From contig NZ_CP064689.1 in the NCBI RefSeq assembly GCF_023100945.1, forward strand, positions 4,756,001 to 4,820,000: 64,000 nucleotides of DNA, given 5' to 3'. Each line of letters opens with the position of its first letter. The stretch's first letter is position 1. Below are positions 43,243 to 53,914 of the stretch, in pieces. The DNA comes from Bradyrhizobium sp. 200. GTDB taxonomy: Bacteria > Pseudomonadota > Alphaproteobacteria > Rhizobiales > Xanthobacteraceae. The notes below the pieces were generated by a model, which worked only from the letters and a program-made list of their open reading frames with translations, had not been told where the DNA came from and did not search any database. The position numbers and the translations under genes are program-made.

Positions 43243-43292
43243 GAGCATAATCTTTTCGGGAAAACCGGTACCCACTTTTCCGGATTATGCTC
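43243..43292. repeat. Palindromic repeat between the binding-protein gene and malK
   Basis: The element starts GAGCATAATC (43243-43252) and ends GGATTATGCTC (43282-43292), with AAAACCGGTACCCACTTTTCC between, so the ends are inverted repeats. It is a full copy of the family seen half-length at 42041. The binding-protein stop codon TAG (43292-43294) touches the element. Confidence 0.8.
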
Positions 43293-44578
43293 TATTGCGC
43301 GGCCTTGCTGACCAGCGGTGCGCCCTCGGCAAGCACCCTTGCGATGTCCTCGCGCTTGCCGGTGACGGCCCTGGTGACGGTGTCGTTGAACGCCTTGTGC
43401 ACGGCGGGCCATTGCGGGAAGTAATAGGCGCCGCGCACCTTGTCGGGGGAATCCAGCACCGATTCCTTCAAGAGCTTCATGAAGGGATCTTCGGCGGCAA
43501 TCTTCGGCCAGAACGTGGTGTTGGGCGGCGGCGCGCCGGTCGCCTTGAAGAGTTTGGTCTGACCTTCCTCGTCGAGCATCATCGCTTCCAGCATCTGCTT
43601 GGCGAGCTTCTTGCGCTCCGGCGAAATCGACTTCGGGATCGCCCAGCCCCAGATATCGTCCCAGGCGAACGGCCTGGTGCGGTTGGGACCGAGCGGGAAG
43701 CGCGCGGCGGCGACCTTGCCGGCCACCTTGGATTTGGCCGGGTCGTTGAACGTCCCCCACCACAGCGAGTCGGCGACGGTGAACGAGGCATCGCCGGACA
43801 TGAAGATGGCGTTGGCCTCGTTGCGATCATAGGCCGGCATGCCGCGCGGCGATATCTTGTGGACGTTGATGGCGTCCCACCAATATTCGACGGTCTGCTG
43901 CATGCATGGCTCGGTCATGCCGGACTTCCATCCGTTGGCTGCGAGCACCTTGTTGTCGCGCTCATAGGCCGGCATCAACACGTCGCAATTGTTGCCCCAC
44001 ATCGACCAGAACCAGCTAAACCAGCTATGGTTCATCGTCATGCCACCGACATAGCCGAACTTGACCTTGCCGTCGGCCTGCAGCTTCTTGCTGGTTGTAA
44101 TGAGCTGTTCCAGCGTCTTCGGCACCTCTTCCGGCTTGACCAGATCGGAGCGGTAGAAGAACACGCTGAAGGTCTGTCCCATCGGCACGACGGTGTTCTT
44201 GCCTTCCGCATTGGCGAACACGACCGGGGCCATGCTCCATTTGTCGGCGAATTTGTTCGCCTCGACATCGTCCATCGGCTCCAGCAAATGCGCCCAGGTC
44301 TGGCCCCAATCATCATTGTGCCAGATGACGTCGTACTGGTCGGCGTTCGAGGTCAGCGAAGCCGTCATTTTCTCGACATAGACGCCGTAGGAATTCGGCA
44401 CCTTGACGATCTTGACGCCGTTCTTGGCGCCCCAGGCCTCGAACATCGCAATCGAGGCATCCTGGATCGGGCTCGGCTGGTAGCCGATCCGCAGCTCCTT
44501 CACCTGTGCGGCGGCACTGCCGGTCGCAGCCACCAGGGCCGCCGTCGCCGCAACGAACCATCTTGCCAGTCCCTGCAT
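43292..44578 (-). CDS. Sugar/polyol ABC substrate-binding protein
   Basis: A 428-residue periplasmic protein with signal peptide MQGLARWFVAATAALVAATG, cut near AAAQ-VK. The family 1 extracellular binding fold is seen in KELRIGYQPSPIQDASIAMF, ADQYDVIWHNDDWGQTWAH and the MSGDASFTVADSLWWGTF motif. It is probably for a sugar or polyol; the ligand is not readable. It sits between the permeases and malK in the operon. Confidence 0.88.
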   Translation of the reverse strand: MQGLARWFVAATAALVAATGSAAAQVKELRIGYQPSPIQDASIAMFEAWGAKNGVKIVKVPNSYGVYVEKMTASLTSNADQYDVIWHNDDWGQTWAHLLEPMDDVEANKFADKWSMAPVVFANAEGKNTVVPMGQTFSVFFYRSDLVKPEEVPKTLEQLITTSKKLQADGKVKFGYVGGMTMNHSWFSWFWSMWGNNCDVLMPAYERDNKVLAANGWKSGMTEPCMQQTVEYWWDAINVHKISPRGMPAYDRNEANAIFMSGDASFTVADSLWWGTFNDPAKSKVAGKVAAARFPLGPNRTRPFAWDDIWGWAIPKSISPERKKLAKQMLEAMMLDEEGQTKLFKATGAPPPNTTFWPKIAAEDPFMKLLKESVLDSPDKVRGAYYFPQWPAVHKAFNDTVTRAVTGKREDIARVLAEGAPLVSKAAQ

Positions 44579-44623
44579 CGCCTCTCCTCCTCGTTTTTGT
44601 CGTTGTGTCGTGTCTTCCCTCAG

Positions 44624-45460
44624 CTAAATCCTTAAACCCCGGATCACGTATTTCTGTCCGAACAATGCGATCAAGAAGGCCGGCACCAGCGCCATGACCG
44701 CGGTCGCCGCCATCAGGTTCCAGCGCAGCCCCATCTCGGTGACGAACTGCGCCATGACAACGGTGATCATCGGTACGCGGTTGCCGGTCAGGATCAGCGC
44801 GAACAGGAACTCGTTCCAGGTAAACAGCCAGCACAGCACGGCGAGCGCCGAGATCGCCGGCAGTGCCGACGGCACTGCGACGCGGATGAAGGCTCCCCAT
44901 CGCGTGCAGCCGTCGATCATCGCGGCGTATTCCATCGACGGGTCGATGCCGTCGAAAAAGCCCTTCATCAGCCAGGAGAAGAAGCAGATATGCACCGCGA
45001 TATGCGGCAGCAGCAGTCCGGTGTAGGTGTCGTAGATGCCCCAGCTTTGCGTCACGAAATACAGCGGCAATACCCAGGAGATGTAGGGCACGCAGCGGAA
45101 CACATAGATGGTCCCGAACCAGAGCCGCGAGGCCGGCCCCGTGAAGCGCGACAGCATATAGCCGCTCGAGACCGTCACCAGCAGCGAGAACACGGTCGCG
45201 AGCGTCGAGATCAGCGCGCTGTTGAGGAAGGCTGCGACGATCCGCTCGTCGCTCAGCACCTCGGCAAAGCTGCCGAGCGTGAATTCGGTGCCGCGATGAA
45301 CGTAGTAGACGCCGGATTCCGGTCGCAGCGAGGTCAGGATCAGCCACAGCACCGGAAAGGCGAACGCAAAGCAGATGAAAGCGACCACCAGCGCGAACAG
45401 CGTCTTGCGACCCATCGGCGGCAGCCACGGCAGGAATTCGGAGCGGTTCACCATGGCCAT
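44624..45460 (-). CDS. Sugar ABC transporter permease (MalG-like)
   Basis: A 278-residue protein with six helices and the EAA loop EYAAMIDGCTRWGAFIRVAVPSALPAI, which contacts the ATPase. The order permease-permease-binding protein-ATPase on one strand is complete. It starts 4 bases from the MalF-like stop; MAMVNRSEF at 45460 is the ATG used, with a second Met two codons later. Confidence 0.9.
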   Translation of the reverse strand: MAMVNRSEFLPWLPPMGRKTLFALVVAFICFAFAFPVLWLILTSLRPESGVYYVHRGTEFTLGSFAEVLSDERIVAAFLNSALISTLATVFSLLVTVSSGYMLSRFTGPASRLWFGTIYVFRCVPYISWVLPLYFVTQSWGIYDTYTGLLLPHIAVHICFFSWLMKGFFDGIDPSMEYAAMIDGCTRWGAFIRVAVPSALPAISALAVLCWLFTWNEFLFALILTGNRVPMITVVMAQFVTEMGLRWNLMAATAVMALVPAFLIALFGQKYVIRGLRI

Positions 45461-45464
45461 CGGG

Positions 45465-46358
45465 TCAAGCCTTTGCGATGCGGTCGACGAGGCGATAGAG
45501 CACCACGCCGATCACGAGAATGATCAGCCCGCCGATGATGGCCGCTGCCGAACCGCGGCCGAGATCGAGGTTGAGGAAGGCGTGGACATAGGCATAGAGG
45601 CTGAACAATTCGGTCGAGCGCCCGGGCCCGCCGCCGGTCAGCGTCCACACGATATCGAAAGTGCGGAAGGCGTCGATGGCGCGGATCACCACGCAGACCA
45701 CGATCACCGGGCGCAGCATCGGCAGCGTCAGGTAGCGAAACACGCGCCAGGCGGTGGTGCCGTCGATGGCGGCGGCCTCGAACGGCTCCTTCGGCAGGCT
45801 CTGCAGGCCTGCGAGCAACAGCAGCGTAAACCATGGCGTCCACAGCCAGATGTCGGTGAGAAGGATGATGCCGAAGGCGCTCCAGCGCTGCACCAGCCAG
45901 GGCTGCCCCTCGAGCCCAATCGCCTCCAGCACCACGTTCACGATGCCGAACTGGTCGTTGAATATCCAACGGATCATGATCGCGGCGATGACCGGCGCGA
46001 CCATCAGCGGCACCAGCAGGATCGTCTGCACCAGCTTTTGTCCGCGGAATGGACGGTTGAGCAGCAGCGCCAGCGCAAGGCCGACGACTAGCGCGCCGGC
46101 GACGCTGAGCACCATGAACACGAAGGTGTTCGGCAGCACCACGTAAAGGAACGCCGGATCCGTTATCACGGCGACATAGTGGTCGAAACCGATCCAGGTC
46201 TTTTTGGGATTATAGAGCGCCCAGTCGCGAAAGCTGGCGTTGGCGCCGATCACGATCGGCACGACCTGAAACAGCAGCAGCAACAGCGCAGCCGGCGCGA
46301 TCAGAAGCAGCACGAACCGCTGTTGCTCGCCGAACATGGGACGCCGTGATGCCGACAA
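45465..46358 (-). CDS. Sugar ABC transporter permease (MalF-like)
   Basis: A 297-residue protein with six helices and the EAA loop EPFEAAAIDGTTAWRVFRYL. It is the first gene of the operon (46358). The long hydrophobic N-terminus (MSASRRPMFGEQQRFVLLLI) is typical for MalF-type proteins without the extra E. coli P2 domain. No regulator gene is next to it; the LdtR gene upstream is separate. Confidence 0.9.
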   Translation of the reverse strand: MSASRRPMFGEQQRFVLLLIAPAALLLLLFQVVPIVIGANASFRDWALYNPKKTWIGFDHYVAVITDPAFLYVVLPNTFVFMVLSVAGALVVGLALALLLNRPFRGQKLVQTILLVPLMVAPVIAAIMIRWIFNDQFGIVNVVLEAIGLEGQPWLVQRWSAFGIILLTDIWLWTPWFTLLLLAGLQSLPKEPFEAAAIDGTTAWRVFRYLTLPMLRPVIVVCVVIRAIDAFRTFDIVWTLTGGGPGRSTELFSLYAYVHAFLNLDLGRGSAAAIIGGLIILVIGVVLYRLVDRIAKA

Positions 46359-46519
46359 GCCCGTTTTCCCTTTTGGGCGTCAAGCCGTCACGACTCTTGC
46401 GGCCGGCACGTGCGTGAAGCCTGTATTTTCGGGGGAGTATGGGCGGGGCGTCGAAGGCTAGTCAATCCGGATTGTGCGATCGGGCAGATCGCGCATTCAA
46501 AACGTCAACTTAAGGTTCT

Positions 46520-46565
46520 CCCTAAAAGCAAAACGCACCGGACCCTGAAGACCTGGGCCGATGCG
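46520..46565 (-). terminator. Rho-independent-like terminator of ldtR
   Basis: On the minus strand CGCATCGG (46565-46558) pairs with CCGGTGCG (46541-46534), with an inner CCC/GGG pairing, and is followed by TTTTGCTTTT (46533-46524). This is a good intrinsic terminator about 97 bases after the ldtR stop. The 46359-46519 part of the gap shows no gene, only the sugar-operon promoter region. Confidence 0.75.
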
Positions 46566-46661
46566 TCTCGAGCAGGGCTTACTGCCTTGCCGGTTCATGT
46601 GTCCGCTGTTGGCTGCCGGTCTTTTCAATTGGCCGGCTTGGCCGCTAGACGAACGAAATTC

Positions 46662-47177
46662 TCAGAGCCGATACAGGATCTGGTCGGTCCAGAACCGCTC
46701 GAGGCGGTGCAGCGACTTGTTCAGCGTCGCGAACTCCTCGTTGGAGATGCCACCGACCTGCTCCACCGTCTTGACGTGCTTCTGGTAGAGCGCATCGACG
46801 ATCTTGCGGATTTCCTGGCCCTGCGCGGTCAGGCGGATGCGGACCGAACGGCGATCGACGCGGGAGCGCTGATGATCGAGGAAGCCGAGTTCGACGAGCT
46901 TCTTGAGGTTATAGGAGACGTTGGAGCCGAGATAGTAACCGCGCGTGCGCAGCTCGCCCGCGGTGAGCTCCTTGTCGCCGATGTTGTAGAGCAGCAAAGC
47001 CTGCACCGAATTGATGTCGGCGCGGCCGCGGCGATCGAATTCGTCCTTGATGACGTCGAGCAAGCGGCGGTGCAGCCGTTCCACCAAAGTCAACGCTTCC
47101 AGATAGAGCGGCTGCACCGGAGTTTGACCGGCAGAGCGTTCAGCGGTTTCCACCGCCGTTGCAACGGCTTTGATCAT
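46662..47177 (-). CDS. ldtR: MarR-type regulator LdtR
   Basis: A 171-residue winged-helix protein. The stretch LVERLHRRLLDVIKDEFDRR followed by INSVQALLLYNIGDKELTAG and YYLGSNVSYNLKKLVELGFL is a close match to what I recall for LdtR, the Rhizobiales regulator of L,D-transpeptidase genes and osmotic and cell-envelope stress. GTCG and CGAC half-sites at 47193-47217 upstream could be autoregulatory. Confidence 0.85.
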   Translation of the reverse strand: MIKAVATAVETAERSAGQTPVQPLYLEALTLVERLHRRLLDVIKDEFDRRGRADINSVQALLLYNIGDKELTAGELRTRGYYLGSNVSYNLKKLVELGFLDHQRSRVDRRSVRIRLTAQGQEIRKIVDALYQKHVKTVEQVGGISNEEFATLNKSLHRLERFWTDQILYRL

Positions 47178-47596
47178 GACACTTCCCCTGTAGTCGTTTT
47201 TATCGACTTATTTCGACGAAACTTTTGTCCCGCCTGATAGCTTCAACTTAAGGGGGCGGTTTGAAGATCCGCTTAAATAAGAGAATAAAGAGATCATGAA
47301 TTTAAGACAGTGAATCGTCGATTAAGCCCATGGATACAGGGCTTTTCGCAACCCTTCATTGACGGTGGAGGCCGCCTGTTCACGCTTCGTCTGCATGCCC
47401 TGTCGCATTCGGAAACAGGTGCGCCCGAAATCGAAACGCTCGCGTAACAGGTGTGGTGGAACCCTTTACGGCCCTTAACGGTGACTGAAGCGTTACCGGC
47501 AAATAGTTGAAAATTTTACAGGATGGCGTCGCGGTTTCTGCACGCGGATGAATTATGGCAGGAAACTGACGCGTTGAGATTGGGATAGGTGTTGCT

Positions 47597-47672
47597 CGTC
47601 ATGCCCGGCCCTGTGCTAGGCATCCACGTACTTGCTCCTTTGAGGAAGAAAGACGTGGATGGCCGGAAGCGC
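47597..47672. repeat. Dispersed inverted repeat, GTCATGCCCGG...CATCCACGT family
   Basis: CATCCACGT (47621-47629) and ACGTGGATG (47653-47661) pair, extended by CCGGCC and GGCCGG at 47605-47610 and 47661-47666. Recalled as a Bradyrhizobium intergenic repeat. The preceding 47178-47596 leader of ldtR is relatively AT-rich; I see no gene there, only the ldtR promoter. Confidence 0.75.
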
Positions 47673-47711
47673 AGGCAAGTTTACGTAGTCTGCGCAAGGC
47701 AGACTATCGCC

Positions 47712-48173
47712 CTACGGCGGGCGTTCGCGCGCGGCCATCCAGGCGAGTGCGAGATAGGCGGCCAGCATCACGGCCTCGATCCCCACAATCACGAGACTGC
47801 CGCCGTAGATTCCCGGAAACATCAGTTCGATCACCGCCATCGACACCACGGTCGTCAGCCACACGACCGCGCCCCAGGGCGTCGCAAGCCACAGCCCGAC
47901 CGCGGCGACGAGTTCGATGACGGCGAAATAGACGGTGGCGGTCTGCCAGGCCATCGACTGGTTCTCGAACGCCTCTTCCTCGCCGCCGATAAATCCCGTC
48001 ACCTGGGCCCAGTGGTAAAGGCCCTTCAGGATCGAGATGACGGCCATGATGCGCAGGAACAGCACCAGCCGCCGCGTCCACACATTGTCATCGGGCTCGA
48101 TCCGCTCCGACGCCATCGCCGCCATCGACATGGCCTTGTCCCGCCCCTGATCCCGCGCCGACGCATCAGACAT
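47712..48173 (-). CDS. DUF6163 family membrane protein
   Basis: A 153-residue protein with four helices: VLFLRIMAVISILKGLYHWA, then about 75-95 VYFAVIELVAAVGLWLATPW, VVWLTTVVSMAVIELMFPG and VIVGIEAVMLAAYLALAWMA. This is the DUF6163 pattern I recall beside hemB and ldtR in rhizobia. Role unknown. It is divergent from hemB. Confidence 0.8.
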   Translation of the reverse strand: MSDASARDQGRDKAMSMAAMASERIEPDDNVWTRRLVLFLRIMAVISILKGLYHWAQVTGFIGGEEEAFENQSMAWQTATVYFAVIELVAAVGLWLATPWGAVVWLTTVVSMAVIELMFPGIYGGSLVIVGIEAVMLAAYLALAWMAARERPP

Positions 48174-48305
48174 GGAAGCTGACCTGGAAGCTGACCTCGG
48201 AATCGGGGCTCAACGCGTGCTGGAATGTCCTCATAGCTTCATGTCTTGGCCCGCCGGAGCGGTAAAATCAATTGCCGATGAGATGGATCAAGACGCGGTG
48301 ACGGG

Positions 48306-48340
48306 GCACCTTCAAGGTGCTAGAATTGGAACAAATCCAA
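48306..48340. promoter_or_regulatory. Stacked palindromes in the hemB leader
   Basis: GCACCTT-C-AAGGTGC (48306-48320) is a perfect 15-base dyad, and TTGGA-ACAAA-TCCAA (48326-48340) is a second, 5 bases later. They end 32 bases before the hemB ATG. The first could form an RNA hairpin, the second an operator; neither fits the 14-base FixK/FNR box. The function is unknown. Confidence 0.4.
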
Positions 48341-48345
48341 ATTGA

Positions 48346-49488
<1,143 letters not shown>

Positions 49489-49580
49489 AATATTGCACGC
49501 TGTTAATGGTCGCAGGCCCTTGGCGACCGCTTGGCCGGTTCCCATGTTTCGTTCGGGAAATTCGGCCTGGAGGACGAACC

Positions 49581-50183
49581 ATGTCTTATAGCGGCTCTGG
49601 CAATACCGGCGGCGGTGCTTCTGGCGGCCCTTCAAGTGCCGGCGGCCCTTCAAGTGCTGGCGGCGCCTGGCGAAGCGACGGCGGGGTACCGCCGCATGCG
49701 TTCGATCCCGATCTGCAGCCGGAACTGTTTCGCGGCGTGCTCACCCGGCGGGTGTTTGCGTTCCTGATCGACCTCGTCGTGCTGTCGGTTCCTGTCATCC
49801 TCGGCTACATCTTCATTGCCGTGTTCGGCGTCATCACGCTCGGGCTCGGCTGGATGCTGTTCTGGCTGGCGTGGCCGGCCACCATCGTGTGGGCGATCGT
49901 CTATTACGGCGCCTCGATCGGCGGCCCGCATTCGGCTACCATGGGCATGCGCGCGATGGATCTCGAGGTGCGCACCTGGTACGGCGCACCGGGCTATTTC
50001 GTGCTCGGCGCCTGTCATGCCGTGCTGTATTGGGTCTCGATCTCGTTCCTGACGCCGCTGGTGCTGCTGGTCGGCCTGTTCAACGGCCGCCGTCGGCTGC
50101 TGCACGACATCATCCTGGGAACCGTGGTCATCAACAGCTCGGTTCGTACCCAGGTAGCGCCGTCGGCACGCAGCAGCTACTGA
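49581..50183 (+). CDS. RDD family membrane protein
   Basis: A 200-residue protein. A low-complexity Gly/Ser head (GGPSSAGGPSSAGGAW) is followed by an RDD domain: FRGVLTRRVFAFLIDLVVLS, with the Arg and two Asp pattern, then three helices and the GGPHSATMGMRAMDLEVRT motif. RDD proteins are integral membrane proteins of unclear transport or ion-linked function. The 49489-49580 gap holds the promoter and GGAGG Shine-Dalgarno. Confidence 0.88.
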   Translation: MSYSGSGNTGGGASGGPSSAGGPSSAGGAWRSDGGVPPHAFDPDLQPELFRGVLTRRVFAFLIDLVVLSVPVILGYIFIAVFGVITLGLGWMLFWLAWPATIVWAIVYYGASIGGPHSATMGMRAMDLEVRTWYGAPGYFVLGACHAVLYWVSISFLTPLVLLVGLFNGRRRLLHDIILGTVVINSSVRTQVAPSARSSY

Positions 50184-50233
50184 GCGAGTAGCAAACTGTA
50201 ATTGACCGTCAGCCCTTGGAGCGCGATGTTAGA

Positions 50234-50276
50234 GCCGGTTCGGCCCGGATGAATCTGGGCCGGGCCGGCGCTTTTT
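50234..50276 (+). terminator. Intrinsic terminator after the RDD gene
   Basis: GCCGG-T-TCGGCCC and GGGCCGG-GCCGGC arms (50234-50269) form a long stem with a short TGAA loop, followed by CTTTTTC (50271-50277). It sits 51 bases after the RDD stop and separates this gene from bpt. Confidence 0.8.
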
Positions 50277-50345
50277 CGTTCTTGGGCGTTTTCTTAACCT
50301 TGAAAGCGCTATGGTTGATTTGTTTCGGAGGCCTGACGACCCGAC

Positions 50346-51122
50346 GTGACCCAGCATTCGCGTGACACCCCGCAATTCTACCTGACGGCGCCCTCGCCCT
50401 GCCCCTATCTACCGGGCCGGCACGAGCGCAAGGTGTTCACGCATCTGGTCGGCGACAAGGCCGGCGACCTCAACGACCTCCTGACCCATGGCGGCTTCCG
50501 CCGCAGCCAGTCGATCGCCTACCGCCCGGCCTGCGACCAGTGCCGCGCCTGCGTTTCCGTGCGTGTCGTCGCCAACGAATTCCGGCCCTCGCGCAACTTC
50601 AAGAAAGTCCTGGCGCGCAATTCCGACATCGTCGGCGAACAGCGCAGCGCGGTGCCGACGTCGGAGCAGTATTCCGTGTTCCGCGCCTATCTCGACAGGC
50701 GGCACCGCCACGGCGGCATGGCCGACATGACCGTGCTCGACTACGCGATGATGGTGGAAGACAGCCATGTCGAAACCCGCATCATCGAATACCGCAAACG
50801 CGGCGTCGATACCGGCATCACCGGGCGCGGCGAGGAGCTGATTGCGGTGGCGCTGACCGACGTGCTCAGCGACGGGCTGTCGATGGTGTACTCGTTCTTC
50901 GAGCCGTCGCAGCAGGCCCGCTCGCTCGGCACCTTCATGATCCTCGATCATATCACCCGCGCCCGCAGGCTGGGGCTGCCTTACGTCTATCTCGGCTACT
51001 GGATCGAAGGCTCCAAGAAGATGGACTACAAGGGCCGCTTCCTGCCGCAGCAGCGGCTGGCGCCGTCAGGCTGGCTTCGCGTGGACGCATCAGGGGAAGT
51101 GCCGTCCGAGCCGCAGGATTGA
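50346..51122 (+). CDS. bpt: Aspartate/glutamate leucyltransferase Bpt
   Basis: A 258-residue protein transferring leucine from Leu-tRNA to N-terminal Asp or Glu, making N-end rule degradation signals. The N-terminal motif [20 protein letters not shown] and the cysteine motif [19 protein letters not shown] are family features. The C-terminal GNAT-like fold has [20 protein letters not shown] and [17 protein letters not shown]. The start is GTG at 50346. Confidence 0.92.
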   Translation: MTQHSRDTPQFYLTAPSPCPYLPGRHERKVFTHLVGDKAGDLNDLLTHGGFRRSQSIAYRPACDQCRACVSVRVVANEFRPSRNFKKVLARNSDIVGEQRSAVPTSEQYSVFRAYLDRRHRHGGMADMTVLDYAMMVEDSHVETRIIEYRKRGVDTGITGRGEELIAVALTDVLSDGLSMVYSFFEPSQQARSLGTFMILDHITRARRLGLPYVYLGYWIEGSKKMDYKGRFLPQQRLAPSGWLRVDASGEVPSEPQD

Positions 51123-51130
51123 GCAGTCCT

Positions 51131-51210
51131 CGTAGCCCGGATGGAGCGCAGCGTAATCCGGGGATGCGAGTGTGGAATCCCGGATTGCGCTGCGCTCCAT
51201 CCGGGCTACG
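51131..51210. repeat. Dispersed inverted repeat, CGTAGCCCGGATGGAGCGCAGCG family
   Basis: Arms of 23 bases, 51131-51153 and 51188-51210, are an exact inverted repeat starting CGTAGCCCGGATGGAGCGCA. The loop holds CCGGGG and a second inner pairing (AATCC..GGATT). I recall this as a common proteobacterial intergenic hairpin repeat. The rest of 51211-51364 holds the promoter of the kinase gene; nothing else is seen. Confidence 0.85.
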
Positions 51211-51364
51211 GATGCCGCCTCAAAGAAACTCTGTCGCTGCCACGTTTCGCCGCTTCCCGTCCGTAATCGGCGTTCTCCACGGCCGAATATCTTCAACATG
51301 TAGTACTGTGTAGTCATGAAGGGTCGATTCACACGCCCAACGTTCGGTGGAGCAGTCAGCCGTC

Positions 51365-53893
51365 ATGAACGAACTCGGCCCTTCCGCCGACACGATGCCT
51401 CCGCACGTATCTTACGACTGGCTGCAGCGACGGATCGTCATCGCAGCGGTGGCGTTCGCGCTTGCCCTTCTCGCCGTGCAAGCCTTCCAAGCCTGGCAAG
51501 GCTATCGCACGGCTAGGGCCGAGGCAGAACGGCGCGCGACCAACCTGGTCTACATTCTGAGCGCCCACATGCGGGAGGCGGTGGCTGCACTCGATGCCTC
51601 GCTGGTGCAAATCGCAGCCGCAAGCCAACGGCTGGGCGGTCCGTCCGGAAATACCGATGACTGGAATGCCGTGCTGATGGGTGCGATCGCCGGCCTGCCA
51701 AACACGGGATCGCTCAGCGTCACCGATAGCGAAGGTGTTATCCGGCATTCGACGGTCACAAACATCCTGGGTCAGTCGCGGCAGGGTCTCTATTTGTTTC
51801 AGACTCTGCGACGCCAGGCGAATGCCGGCATGGTGGCGGACCGACCCTTCAAGGGCGTGTCCGGCGAGATGCTGATTCCACTCGGGCGACGGCTGGAAGG
51901 CCCGGCTGACACGTTCCAGGGCGTCGCGGTCGCCACCTTGCGCTTGCAGCGCTTACGCGAATTCTACCGCTCGATCGACGTCGGTCCCAGCGGGCTGATC
52001 CGCATCCTGCATCCTGACGGGCAGGTTCTGTTCCGCGAGCCATCGTCACGCGATCCGATCGGCGAACCCGCGCTGGAAGACCCGGTCTACCTGGCTTACC
52101 GGGCCGGCAAGGCCAATGGCCTGCTGGACGAGGAGTCCGGCCCCAATGGGCGTCCGCTCATCACCGCCTTCCATGCCCTGCCGTCGCCCGGGATCGTGCT
52201 TGCGGTTTCTCTCGATCGCAGGGCGGCGTCCGCGGAATGGCGCAACAACCTCGCCGTCGATGGCGGCCTCCTCGCCGCGGAGCTTCTGGTTCTCGCGGTC
52301 GCGACCGCGACGATCCTGCAGTTGTTGCGAGCGCGCCACGCCGCGACATTGCGGCTGGCAAGCCGCGAGCGGCAGTTGCTGCTGGCGGAGTCGATCGCCC
52401 ACATGGGCGCCGTCACCTTCGACGTCGCGGCCGAAATGGTCCGGCCGTCGCCGCAGATCGCCGCCATTTTCGGCTGGCCGGAGCCCGTCGAGGAATTTCC
52501 GCTGCAGGCGTTCCTTAGCGCCGTGCACGAAGCGGACCGGCAGCCCCTCGGCCAAACCATCAGGCGCTGTGCCGAAGGTGGCGGGCCCTATCGCCAGGAA
52601 TTTCGCATCACGCGCCCCGATGGCGGCGTGCGCATCATCTGGTCCGAAGGATTCCGGGACGACGGCACGCCGACCGCCGCGGCCGGCGTCGTCGCCATCT
52701 GCCAGGACGTGACCGATCGGCGGATGGCGGAACGCCAACTGGCCCAGGCGCTGAAGATGGAAGGGGTCGGCCAGCTCACCGGCGGCGTCGCCCATGACTT
52801 CAACAACCTCCTGACCGTGATCATCGGCAATCTGGACATGCTGGCCGAATGGCCCGGCGCGGACGCGCGCGCCCGCGAAACGGCCGAGATCGCGCTACGG
52901 GCTGCCGATCGCGGCGCCGATCTCGTGCGCAGCCTGCTGGCCTTCTCGCGAAAGCAGCCGCTGCAACCGCGCCTGGTCAATCTGAACGAGATCGTCCTGG
53001 AAACCGACCATCTGCTGCGGCGAACCCTCGGAGAACAGGTCGAGCTGGAAACCAGCCCGGAACGCAAGATCTGGCTGACCATGGTCGATCCTGCGCAATT
53101 GCAGGCCGCCCTGGTCAACCTGGCAGTGAACGCACGCGATGCCATGACGCAAGGCGGCAAGCTGACGATCGAGACCGGCAACGTCGTGCTGGACGAGCAC
53201 TACGCGCGGCAGAACGCGGATGCCAGGCCCGGCGCCTATGTCCTGCTGGCCGTCAGCGATACCGGCTCCGGCATTCCTGCCGCCATGCTGGACCGCGTGT
53301 TCGAACCGTTCTTTACGACCAAGGAAACCGGCAAAGGAACCGGGCTCGGACTCAGCATGGTCTACGGCTTCATCAAGCAGTCGAATGGTCACATCAAGAT
53401 CTACAGCGAAGTCGGGCACGGCACGACCGTGAAGCTCTATCTGCCGCGAAGCGAGGCCACCGCGCTCGTGGAGGCTCCTGCGACGGCGGTCGAACGGGAC
53501 TCGCCAGGCAACGAGACCGTGCTGGTGGTCGAGGACGACGCGATGGTGCGCGATTTCGTCGTGCAGCAGTTGCGGCAGCTTGGTTACCGGACGCGACTGG
53601 CCGAGAATGGCAGGGAAGCCCTGGCGGCTCTGGACGATGGCGCCAGGATCGACCTGCTGCTGACCGACGTGATTTTGTCGGGTGCGCTGACGGGCAAGCA
53701 GGTCGCCGACACAGCGCAGCGACAGCGACCGGACCTCAAGGTGCTGTTCATGTCCGGCTATACCGAGAATGCGATCGTGCATCACGGCCGGCTTGACCCG
53801 GGCGTCCTGTTGCTATCGAAGCCGTTCCGCGCCACCGACCTCGCACGGATGGTTCGCAGGGCGATTGCAGGCAACCAGCCCAGTGACGCCTGA
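51365..53893 (+). CDS. Hybrid sensor histidine kinase with receiver domain
   Basis: An 842-residue protein. An N-terminal transmembrane helix (about 25-45) and a second at about 300-320 flank a periplasmic sensor region (about 50-295, Cache-like). A PAS region follows (about 345-450), then HisKA with His477 in [17 protein letters not shown], HATPase boxes ([34 protein letters not shown]), and a C-terminal receiver with Asp768 ([10 protein letters not shown]). No response regulator is adjacent, so it may signal through a separate partner. GTG at 51347 is an alternative start. Confidence 0.92.
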   Translation: MNELGPSADTMPPHVSYDWLQRRIVIAAVAFALALLAVQAFQAWQGYRTARAEAERRATNLVYILSAHMREAVAALDASLVQIAAASQRLGGPSGNTDDWNAVLMGAIAGLPNTGSLSVTDSEGVIRHSTVTNILGQSRQGLYLFQTLRRQANAGMVADRPFKGVSGEMLIPLGRRLEGPADTFQGVAVATLRLQRLREFYRSIDVGPSGLIRILHPDGQVLFREPSSRDPIGEPALEDPVYLAYRAGKANGLLDEESGPNGRPLITAFHALPSPGIVLAVSLDRRAASAEWRNNLAVDGGLLAAELLVLAVATATILQLLRARHAATLRLASRERQLLLAESIAHMGAVTFDVAAEMVRPSPQIAAIFGWPEPVEEFPLQAFLSAVHEADRQPLGQTIRRCAEGGGPYRQEFRITRPDGGVRIIWSEGFRDDGTPTAAAGVVAICQDVTDRRMAERQLAQALKMEGVGQLTGGVAHDFNNLLTVIIGNLDMLAEWPGADARARETAEIALRAADRGADLVRSLLAFSRKQPLQPRLVNLNEIVLETDHLLRRTLGEQVELETSPERKIWLTMVDPAQLQAALVNLAVNARDAMTQGGKLTIETGNVVLDEHYARQNADARPGAYVLLAVSDTGSGIPAAMLDRVFEPFFTTKETGKGTGLGLSMVYGFIKQSNGHIKIYSEVGHGTTVKLYLPRSEATALVEAPATAVERDSPGNETVLVVEDDAMVRDFVVQQLRQLGYRTRLAENGREALAALDDGARIDLLLTDVILSGALTGKQVADTAQRQRPDLKVLFMSGYTENAIVHHGRLDPGVLLLSKPFRATDLARMVRRAIAGNQPSDA

Positions 53894-53914
53894 GGCTGTT
53901 GCCGCAGCGCCGCC

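Noticed and set aside
43139..44635. 498-codon plus-strand frame over the sugar binding-protein gene
   Set aside because: Antisense shadow of the ABC genes, also reading through a repeat. No motif.
48250..48340. FixK/FNR box in the hemB leader
   Set aside because: TTGGA-ACAAA-TCCAA is 15 bases with wrong half-sites. It does not match the TTGA-N6-TCAA form, so it was listed only as an unassigned dyad.
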